Of a stretch of 64,000 nucleotides of DNA, positions 8,547 through 16,947 are shown one piece after another; positions within the stretch are counted from its first letter, which is position 1; the number at the start of each line of letters is the position of its first letter. The position numbers were made by a program, and so were the translations under genes. This DNA is from Allomyces macrogynus ATCC 38327 (lineage: Eukaryota; Blastocladiomycota; Blastocladiomycetes; Blastocladiales; Blastocladiaceae). The notes under the pieces were generated by a model. It made no database searches and was not told the DNA's origin. It saw nothing but the letters and a program-made list of their open reading frames with translations. Location: assembly GCA_000151295.1 (NCBI GenBank), contig GG745330.1, forward strand, positions 2,052,761 through 2,116,760, read 5' to 3'.

Positions 8547-11500
8547 CTAGAACACCTCGCATGCAACAAGCTCGTTAGTAATCAAAGTCGTGTTTGTGAT
8601 AGGCTGATTGCAGCGAGGCTGGGTCTCGAGTTGTAGGAGATAGCGCGCCGCGACGTTGTTCAAAATCTCCCGCACAAGTTCTTGTGAGATTGCGAGTGCG
8701 TCGGTGTTTTTCGTAGGCTGGTGTGGGAATGTGGGCGGTGCCAGAATCGCATTGGCCAGGCGCTGAATATCAATCGCTGTCTTTTTCATTGTAGACTTTG
8801 TCTGTCGTTTACCGTCTTTCTGATTGCGGTATTTGGCCACGAGGTCGATTCCAAAGTACGAGTTAACGCATTTGACGAGGAACAATGTATCGACCTTGGC
8901 TGTGCGGCGCGGTGCGAACATGTACTTGAGCTTTTCGTAGAGGTCTTCAGGGACGTCAATCTTTGAACTGTTATTCATGGCATTCGCGAGCTTTTCCATG
9001 ACTTTATCAAGGCTGCCACCCACATTAACCATCAACTTGGCGATTGGATGTTCGGGGTTTGAATCAAGCTCGTGCATTTTTTCGAGCGCTGGCCCAAGCT
9101 TGTCGTTGTAAGCCATGGCGCGGTCTTTCGTGTTTAGGCGACTGTAACGTTTGTTAAATGCCTCTCGGCGGAGGTACAGATTCTCCAATGCACTCGCTGG
9201 GGCTCCGTTAAGGATTGCGGTGACGCGCTCCGGGGTCACTGGGGGGATGTTTTGGTATTTGAATTCCAAGTCATCGACTTCCACACTGTTTACCTTCATG
9301 ATTTCGTCCGTGCCGCCGTAGGGCACAATCTGGAAGCCAGCGTAATTACACATCTTTTCAAACAACGCCCAAGGCTTCTGGCCGTATCCGCGTTTGTACT
9401 GGGCGTCGCGCTCTTTTTGGATGTTTTGGGCAATCTGGTTCTGCAACCAAGCCATATCCCCACTCCGCTGTGTGTACACATCAGAAAATTGCAGCTTGTT
9501 ACCATGTCCAATCTCGTTCACACGCACAATGTACAGGTTTCTGTTAATCGGATTGCGAATGCGCCGCAAGGCTTGAACACAGTTGCGTGCTGAGATATAC
9601 CCGTCGATACATGCAAACACGTCGTGGAACACGTTTTCTAAGCTAAAATTGATTCCGACTGCTGCGCAAGATGTGATGATGACGACGCGTACGTTTTCAT
9701 CAGCCCAGACTTCATTGGGGTTCGTGAGTCCTTGTTTTAGCAGCTCATCCTCTGACACATAACACAGCACTTGCTTCTTTGTGAATCCAAAGTGCTTCAT
9801 GATGTTTGCCTGAAGAACCAACGCACTCAGTGCGTTTTTGGTGGCGCATTTGATTGGTGCGAAGATGAAAACCTTGCGCTTCTGTTCGATTGACTTGAAG
9901 ACTGCTGAGTGCATTTTTGCGGTGCGACTCACTAGGACACATTCCTTCACCTCACCTTTGCGTGTTGTGTGTTTGGATTTTGTGTCCAGGAACTCCAGCA
10001 GTTTCGTGGTCTCGGTGCGTTTGCTGTGGTCGTTCATTGTGATGGTGTACTTGCCGTGGCTTAGTGATTCGACGAAATCAGTAGTTGTTTTGGATGTCAG
10101 GGCGTCCATAAAATGCACACGTTTGGCATTGTGAATAATGGAGGCGAACATTTCGAGATTACGTTCCAGGTTTTGTTTGCCGTGGAGCTCGGGTACTGTA
10201 AACTGTTGAAGTACATTTTCGCTCTCATCAACCACAACACAGTCGTACTTCTCGGCCGCACTCCAGTCCATGCGATGCAGGGAGCAGACTGACATTCCCA
10301 ATCGTCGTGAATCGCTCAGGTCGTCGGTCCACTTTGCATCAAGATATGTACTGAAACCTTCTGCGCGCCCCAGGAGTCCTTTTGTCAATGCACGTAATGG
10401 GCTGAACCACAGAACAGACTCACAGTTTTCTGAGTCGCGCAAGACCACCTCGGTCTTACCACTGCCCATGTCCGAACCATGAATATGAAATTTATCGTCT
10501 GTGAGGCTATCGGCGGGCATGTAGCGAGTGTCAAAGATTTTCTTTGTTACTTGTGACGTTGGTGCCTCGGTGGTTGCGTCTTCGGCTGATGAGGTGGGTT
10601 CTGAGTGCTCTGGTAGAAGGTCTTCCATCATTAGGCGGTCGATGTCGTCATTTTGGAACACCCATGGGGCGTTGAATTCGTACCACTGTTTCACAGGGCG
10701 CACGGTTGGATATTTTTTGGTTTGCATCCACATTCCATGGTATTTTTTGACGTGCAGGCGCCGTTCTGATGGTGTTTCGTTTTGCCAACGCGCGCTGGCC
10801 CACGAAATAAACTCGTTCATTTGAATTTTGGTCGAACACGCCCAGGTCACAATACGGAACATGTCGTTGTGGGACCATCCGAGCGGCGACATGTACTGGA
10901 GCCGTTCCAGGTCTGATGCGCTGTCAAATCGCCATTCTGTCGGGATGTTTTTCGCTTCGGCGACTGGAATAACAAGGTCGTTGCCGATTGTTGTGATTGG
11001 AGTGTGATACTTTTTTGTCATTTTTGCTTTGGTTTCTTCAGGCACAAGCGACTCATCGAAATCCCAACACATCCCAACACTATGTACTGTGTTCTCGTCA
11101 AGACAATAGCCGTTGATATCAGAGCATTCGCCAGGGCAGCATCTTTGGGTGGGGTCCACGCGTTGGAGACAATGGGCCTCGAAGTTGGTTGGCCCCATCA
11201 ATACTTTTTTGGGGATGGCGCCTGGTTTGACCTTACTCTGGTTCAACATCCGAAATGGTCGTTCGTTGTACACACCCTCGTCAAAACCCAGAGTATGCTT
11301 GTATGCAAGGCAGAACGATTTGAGAAGGGGCGTCACGTATGGGTCGCCAAAACTGAACACATAATCCGGAAGGACAATGTGGTAACTGTTCTTCTTTTCT
11401 GATTCATACCCGGACACGTGTATGCGTTTTGCCAGCGGGAAATGGCGTCGAATGCATTCAAGGGCATCATTAAGCTCGACTTTGAGCTCACCCTCGTCCG

Positions 11501-11750
11501 TTTTTACATTGTCAACATCGAAGAACAGGTTTGTGATTCGAGTGTTGAGTAGTTGTTCAAAGAAATGGTCGTCGCGCTTGCTGCAGTGACTCGCAACATG
11601 TTTGAATGGCGCGACAAAGTAGCGGTAGACGATGTCTCCGTTTTCTTTCACGTAGTTCTGAGCAAACATGCTCATGGATTTGTCCTCCTGGACCAAACGC
11701 TCAAGGGCGGCAAGAGCTTGAACTTTTGTGGGATAGAACGTGATATCCAT
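8547..11750 (-). CDS. Primase-helicase: AEP primase fused to an OBP-type superfamily 2 helicase
   Basis: An intact 1067-aa replication protein. Residues about 1-240 form an archaeo-eukaryotic primase/primpol: DxD motif in TNLFFDVDNVK (D78, D80), the SxH-type motif in KNSYHIVLPD (about 120-129) and a Cys cluster (CLQRVDPTQRCCPGECSDIN, about 194-213) that may bind zinc. Residues about 420-780 are a helicase of the herpes origin-binding-protein kind: Walker A DMGSGKTEV (about 426-434), SPLRALTKGLL, Walker B VVVDESENVLQQF (about 505-517), TSCAAVGINFS and a motif VI region QALRRIRNP. It likely both primes and unwinds the element genome; no DNA polymerase is seen in the window. The start is the ATG at 11750, with promoter module upstream. 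The C-terminal 250 residues have no recognised domain. Confidence 0.85.
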   Translation of the reverse strand: MDITFYPTKVQALAALERLVQEDKSMSMFAQNYVKENGDIVYRYFVAPFKHVASHCSKRDDHFFEQLLNTRITNLFFDVDNVKTDEGELKVELNDALECIRRHFPLAKRIHVSGYESEKKNSYHIVLPDYVFSFGDPYVTPLLKSFCLAYKHTLGFDEGVYNERPFRMLNQSKVKPGAIPKKVLMGPTNFEAHCLQRVDPTQRCCPGECSDINGYCLDENTVHSVGMCWDFDESLVPEETKAKMTKKYHTPITTIGNDLVIPVAEAKNIPTEWRFDSASDLERLQYMSPLGWSHNDMFRIVTWACSTKIQMNEFISWASARWQNETPSERRLHVKKYHGMWMQTKKYPTVRPVKQWYEFNAPWVFQNDDIDRLMMEDLLPEHSEPTSSAEDATTEAPTSQVTKKIFDTRYMPADSLTDDKFHIHGSDMGSGKTEVVLRDSENCESVLWFSPLRALTKGLLGRAEGFSTYLDAKWTDDLSDSRRLGMSVCSLHRMDWSAAEKYDCVVVDESENVLQQFTVPELHGKQNLERNLEMFASIIHNAKRVHFMDALTSKTTTDFVESLSHGKYTITMNDHSKRTETTKLLEFLDTKSKHTTRKGEVKECVLVSRTAKMHSAVFKSIEQKRKVFIFAPIKCATKNALSALVLQANIMKHFGFTKKQVLCYVSEDELLKQGLTNPNEVWADENVRVVIITSCAAVGINFSLENVFHDVFACIDGYISARNCVQALRRIRNPINRNLYIVRVNEIGHGNKLQFSDVYTQRSGDMAWLQNQIAQNIQKERDAQYKRGYGQKPWALFEKMCNYAGFQIVPYGGTDEIMKVNSVEVDDLEFKYQNIPPVTPERVTAILNGAPASALENLYLRREAFNKRYSRLNTKDRAMAYNDKLGPALEKMHELDSNPEHPIAKLMVNVGGSLDKVMEKLANAMNNSSKIDVPEDLYEKLKYMFAPRRTAKVDTLFLVKCVNSYFGIDLVAKYRNQKDGKRQTKSTMKKTAIDIQRLANAILAPPTFPHQPTKNTDALAISQELVREILNNVAARYLLQLETQPRCNQPITNTTLITNELVACEVF

Positions 11751-11768
11751 CTTTGTATATTAGGAACT

Positions 11769-11880
11769 TGGATTATTTAATTTGGAGTTTGTCAGGTGCG
11801 TTTGAACGATGGAGCGGTTGGCTCTGGTCCAGGAGTGGATATCCTATCAAGGGTTCCAGCCTTTAAATAGGAATCCGCAG
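11769..11880 (-). promoter_or_regulatory. Promoter module upstream of the primase-helicase
   Basis: This is the second copy of the module at 8436-8529. It carries the identical 22-bp block with a minus-strand TATTTAAA box (11857-11878), plus GGAGTGGATA and GGTGCGTTTG blocks. An AT-rich stretch (TATTTAATTTGGAG) lies near the start codon, like ATTTAAATTGGA in the other copy. Confidence 0.6.
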
Positions 11881-12029
11881 GCCGCCTTCGCCGAGTGTCT
11901 CGCGCTGGTCACGCCGTCGCACGCCGTTCAAGGCCAAATGTCTCGCAAGTAAGGACCGGACAGCGTGCAACAGCGTGAGCCGGCGTGACTCCAAGGCCAA
12001 CTCAGCAACTACCTGCGCCCCTGGGAACA

Positions 12030-12540
12030 CTGCCCTGGACTTCTGCCCACGAACCAACCACGAAAGTCTGCCCACGAACCAACCACGAGAGTCTGCCCAC
12101 GAGCTCTGCCCTGGAACACCGCCCTGACTTCTGCCCTGGGATTTTTGGGCGGATTATCTGCCCTGGAAGCCCCGGCGCTGCCCTACACTCGCGATTTACC
12201 CCGACGGTCTGTCAAAAAAATGGCGGCTGTCGGGGTGGCAAACAGAGACTAGTGCCACACTTTTGCAAGAACTATAAAGAATACAAAAGTGTGGCACTTT
12301 CTAGAATCAGACAATTGTCCAGGAAAACAGCTGCCACGATTTCTCCAGGGCAGACTCGTAGATTCAGTTCCAGGGCAGACTCGAGAGTCAGTTCCAGGGC
12401 AGACTCGTAGATTCAGTTCCAGGGCAGACTCGTAGATTCAAATCGCGGCAGATGTTCTGCAACAGTGCGCCTCACTGTGAGAGATTGCTGCCACGGTTTT
12501 GCAAGCACTATAAAGAATACAAAAGTGTGGCACTTTGATT
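12030..12540. repeat. Symmetrical inverted-repeat cluster with hairpins at the element/host junction
   Basis: The left arm (12030-12170) carries several CTGCCCTGG/CTGCCCACG units, including three 25-bp tandem copies (about 12043, 12068, 12093: CTGCCCACGAACCAACCACG). The right arm (12345-12443) carries four tandem copies of about 25 bp (12345, 12370, 12394, 12419) starting CCAGGGCAGACTCG, i.e. the reverse complement of the left-arm core. Between them sits a perfect 15-bp inverted repeat (AGTGCCACACTTTTG at 12251-12265 and its complement at 12284-12298) around an AT-rich 18-nt loop. A diverged copy of that hairpin lies at 12489-12534. No gene is visible here. Confidence 0.75.
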
Positions 12541-12856
12541 CGGTCTCAAGGAGCAAACACCCGTCCTTGAAGACAGCCGCCGAGATTCGGCAGTCGCATC
12601 CCCGACTCTGCCCTGACGGACTTCCACCGATTCTGTCGTGGTACTGTGCCCCTGACCGACCCCCAGCCCCATCTGCGAGAACTACGCTGAGCTACATCAC
12701 TGAGGCTCGCTTCGCTCGGGCGCGTGGACCTATTACCGCGGCCAATTGCTGTGGTGTGGGGTCCGCGTGTCGTATCCCCCGTGTTGTGACCTTTGTCGTA
12801 CTTCTAGGGGTCCGACAGGGCGGAGGCTGTAGTTCCGACACTCCAATGTACCAGCC

Positions 12857-15372
12857 ATGCCTATTACCGCTCGACGCCCCGGCTTCAGCCGTACCGGCTT
12901 CCGCCCCCGCTTCGCCTGCTTCAGCCGTACCGGCTTTCGCCCGCCTCAGCCATACCCCCCACCGACCTCTGGCGCTGCCCTTAAGGGCAGCGCCACGACC
13001 GTACCAGTGCCGACGCTGCCGCCGCAACAGCAGCTTCAAACCGATACGCTCCGAAATTCCACGCGCTCGCGCAACGACGAGGCCGCAAGCGAGGCGTCGG
13101 CAGGCGAAGAGGACGACGTGTTTGCATCGGCCGTATCGCTCTCATTTGGCGCGCACGGTGTCGTCGCGACCGCCGTGCAGGCGACTGGAACCGGTGCCGC
13201 GCTCACCCGCCGCCGCAGCGAACCTAATTACGGTATGGGCGCGCGCCGGTCGTCTTTGACGCACCAGTATCCGCCACCACCAACTTTCTCCAGCGTCACG
13301 TTCAATTCCGTCACAGTTCTCGCGTCTCCACGCGCACCGGTGTTACGGCGACCGAGTTTGGAGAGTATGAACCCGCCCAGGTCATCGTCGCCGGTGCGGT
13401 AAGCCGTGTGGAGCCAGATTTTGTCGGCCGCGTCGCGCACGTCGCGCATGTCGATTCACCCGGTGGGACTGTCCATGGGGAGCGTTCTCGGTAAAGCCGC
13501 GTCGGCAACGCACTTGGGCGCGCACGGGCCCGCGTCGCCACACAATCTGGCGCTGCCGTCGTCGCCGATCGACCCGGCCGCGCCGTTGCCACGGAACGTG
13601 ACGAATGCGATTCGCAACATCACTCTGGTGCGCCGTACGCTCCCGCGGAATGGCACCCTCCCGCGCGGGTCGTTGGAGGATGCCGCGCCAGTCGCGGACC
13701 GGGCGGCGCCACCACCGCCGCAACCCGTTGATATTGATGTGACAAATGACCAGCCGCCTTCCGACGAGGACGACGTGTTCGAGTCCATGGCGCTGCTGCA
13801 CGCGGGCTATACAAGGGCAACGCAGCCGCCGCGGTTCCTGGTCAAGCTGCTGCAGCTCTTGGGGCCGATGGGGTACCGCGCGCAGGCGTGGCTTAATGAG
13901 CTGTTCCATAACTTGTTTGCGCCGGCGTGGAAGTTGCGGGACGGGCTCACATGGGCCATGGATATTTCTTCGTTTCTGACGACTTGGTCTTGTCGCGGTC
14001 GCTCCGCTCAAATTGACCCTGATCAGACTACGTCCTCGTGATCCCGCCGACGCTCGCATTCATGTGCGACTTCACCTCGAGCTACATGTTCTCATACCTC
14101 TTCTTTGTCACGCTGAGCCTACTGCGCGTGTTGCTCAACACGCTGCGGCCCAAGGTCAACAAGTTTGGCCAGTTGATCACCCGTACTATCTATACGCCGA
14201 CGGCAGTATGACGCAAGGGGGAGTGGACGCGAGCTAGAGCCTTGTTGATCAGCGCTTCGTTTACCATCTCGAGTGCGCGCGCACTAACTCGCACCACCAC
14301 AGCGTTACTGGATGGGTTTGACTGACGGTTTGGCAATCGCGATAGCAACATCCCACCGGTCCTTCTGCTCTACTCGATCCTGCGCGTCCTGCGGCTCGTC
14401 TCGACGGTCGGCACCGTCAAGTGGGCCTGCAAACCAAGATCCCGTGGCTCTCGTCACCCATCTCGCGGCTCTTCAAGAACCTCATCATGTCGCTGTTTCT
14501 CACGCACATCGACTCGTGCGTCTTCTTCTTTCTCGAGACCATGGTCACGTCGGAGAAGCGGTGTATCAACGAGATCGGCGCGTCGGTCGACAAGTTTGGG
14601 GTGCCGCAAGCGGTGATACCTGATCAACTAGTACATTCTCTCGTGGAAGCGGCTTATTGGGTTGTGGAGAGGGACGGGTCGGCTCGCTTGTTCGGGCCAT
14701 AGTTTCTACTGCCAGCGGTCGCTGTTCTTCATTCCGCGCGAGGCCATGCACGTGCCCGCTGAAATCATTTACCAGAGCTGCGTACGCGATGACCCCGAGG
14801 CCATTTATCGACATCGCCGGTGTATTGCTCGCTGACCGCGTTTGGACTAGCATAGGAAGCCCTCTTTCCAGTACGTGCACGGAACTGTGTCCATGGTTGG
14901 CGAGTCGTGCGGGCCTCACGTTCGTGGTCGCAACTGTGCTGTAGAGAGTGCCGCCGCACGGCCATGGTGCGCACCGCGTGCGACACGGAACTCGTACGGC
15001 TCTCCTCGCTCGTCGACAAACCTTCTCCACCGTGAACTGACCCATCCCCTTCCACCCTCCTCCATCCGCTCCATCGCCCAGTGCGTGCTCAAGGAATCCG
15101 ACTTTGACAAAATCCTGCAAGTCTACCCATCAATGGTAGCCGTCTTCCGCCAAGCCGTCGCCGAGCGTGAGGAGCGCGACGTGCAGCGGCGGCGCGACGA
15201 AGAAGCATCGGCCGCACTCAAGGCGAAAGAGGCCGAGATTGTCCGACTCGAGCAGCTTGACCGGATGTTGCAGCAATTACACGCCAAGGGATCGTCGTCG
15301 ACCGGATCGAGCGCGATCGCGGCCGGTCGGAAGACTGCTGGCGGCAGTACGATGGCGAGTAGGTCGTTGTGA
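12857..15372 (+). CDS. Cyclic-nucleotide-gated ion-channel-like gene, interrupted and apparently lacking its pore
   Basis: This is a cation-channel relative with a C-terminal cyclic-nucleotide-binding domain. Segments in order are: a low-complexity N-terminus (12857 onward), a segment RYWMGLTDGLAIAIA after an intron at 14206-14302 (GTATGA..CTAAC..CACAG), a voltage-sensor-like S4 (LLLYSILRVLRLVSTVG, about 14370), an S5-like helix (NLIMSLFLTHIDSCVFFFLE, about 14480-14540), VPAEIIYQS and YVHGTVSMVGES of the binding domain (about 14750-14900), then RRTAMVRTACDTELVRLSS (about 14950) and FDKILQVYPSMVAVFRQAV, ending in a coiled coil. Two -1 frame jumps (near 14352, AA run; near 14422, GGG run) and the absence of a T-x-GYGD filter suggest damage. 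The start codon and the first intron are uncertain. Confidence 0.55.
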
Positions 15373-15389
15373 AAGGTCGGGATCGCGCG

Positions 15390-16069
15390 CGCGACGGCCC
15401 CACCCAATCAGCGCGCCCAGCCCAATACTGAACGCGATCTGGTAGACGAGAATGTTGACGGCCCAGTCGGCGAGCGCGCCACCGACGGTCGCGTTGGTCT
15501 TAAGGAAGAGCGCAATGTAGAGGAACGGATAGCCGAGGCCGTCGTTGGCGCCCGACTCGGCCGAGAGCAAGTCGCGAATGTTGGTGGGCACATGTCGCTC
15601 GGCGTACTTGCCCTTGACAATCGAGTTGGCGAGGACCGGGTCGGTGGGCGCGACGCACGCGGCAATGATCAGCGCGTCCAAGTAGTCGAGCCCGAGAATG
15701 GCCCACATGAGCAGCGCTGTCGTGAGCCACTTGACGAGCATGAGCGCGGTGAGCAGCAGCATCACCGACGTGAGCTGCGTGCGCAAGTAGCGTCCCGGCA
15801 GCTCGATACCGGCAATCATGACCTGGATCGCGATCAGCACGCGGCACGCCTCGAGCATAAAGTGGTCGCGGCCATGCTCATCCCATTCGTTGGTGTGCAG
15901 CAGGCCGAGGCCTGACCCACCGACGGCGATACCAAAGAGCACGGCCACAGTCGATTCGGCGACAGAATTTTTCGCGCACGAGCAGCGAGACGAGTCCATA
16001 GGCGACGATGAAGCCGCCGCCGACGACGAGGCACAGCACGTTGAGATCGGTCGGGGCGAGCGGCAGCGC
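15390..16069 (-). CDS. Na+/H+ antiporter of the fungal NHA1/SOD2 type, partial
   Basis: Plasma-membrane sodium-proton exchanger. The visible part starts at an intron end (TCTAG) at 16070 with PLAPTDLNVLCLVVGGGFIV, then STVAVLFGIAVGGSGLG, MIAGIELPGRYL and the very conserved ion-site block CVAPTDPVLANSIVKGKYAE and LLSAESGANDGLGYPFLYIA. It ends after LVYQIAFSIGLGALIGW at about 15405, where similarity stops. The last transmembrane half and the cytoplasmic tail are missing; the channel gene on the other strand ends at 15372. A frame jump at the five-T run 15968-15972 is consistent with one extra A on the coding strand. The first exon upstream (beyond 16070) was not identified. Confidence 0.7.
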
Positions 16070-16073
16070 CTAG

Positions 16074-16947
16074 AGAACCATGGCGTTGGCAGGCTGGGCC
16101 GAGGGTTGGCTGGGGGCACGGTGCGCAGTAAACGGAGACAGGGGCCCGGGGGGACGCGTGCGGGCAAGCTTGTATACTGGTCTGCAGGGAGACAGACAGG
16201 GTCGTCTGCGGTTGGGGGTTGATGAGCAAATGGAAGGTGCAAGGAGCGGATCGCATGCGACTTGGCCGGCTCGCAAAGGAAGCGAACAACAGCCAAAGAA
16301 GGGAGGGTGCGGGCCATGCCAGTCTCCTCTCGAAAGAATGCGAGGTCGCCGTGTCGCATATGAACGACGAACGCTCTCACGCAATTTTGAACATTTCACA
16401 CTCGGTCACCGCTTGCGTGAAGAGGGCGACCATGATTGGCATCGCATGGGGCCCGTCAAAGTTGCATTACCATTTGAACATGCACAGGATTACAAATCCA
16501 GAACGTTTGAAATGGGCCGCTGCCCGGTGGAAATGTTTCTCCAAGAAGATGCGAATTGTGCAAGCTGAATCGTGCCCATCACGGCGGCACTCTTCACAAA
16601 TGCCGTGTTGAAGCACCTGACGCGAGGAGTTCGCGGCGAGCACCACGGTCACCGTGGCGTCGCGCGCGGCCTGGACATTTCGCCGATGACCAGACATTGT
16701 CGGTTCGAATTGGGTGAACAAGGATGTCCTGCTCGCGAAGGGAAACCTTTGCTCCTGGCAAGGTTCTGCGAAAGGAGCGTTACTGGCGCCCAGAGCGTCC
16801 TGACCTCCTCACACTGCCAAATGGACACTGTTCAAATGCTTTTCACTCAACAAGACGCCTCACCCGCACCACCTCGAACCACATCCCACAATTCTGAATT
16901 TCCATTCCTATGCATCATCTCGGCGCGCTCCAGCCCTCCCACCCACC
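16074..16947. other. No supported gene
   Basis: This stretch separates the antiporter fragment from the 3' end of the INTS4 gene. Only overlapping short frames of GC-rich DNA occur, none with a recognisable motif. It may contain the missing first exon of the antiporter. Confidence 0.4.

Noticed and set aside
12857..13402. Short repeat-rich frame as an independent virion gene
   Set aside because: Its GC-rich composition and the following GTAAGC donor fit a host first exon rather than the viral element.
13382..14059. 225-codon minus-strand frame
   Set aside because: It is an Arg-rich shadow of the plus-strand channel-like exon with no motif of its own.
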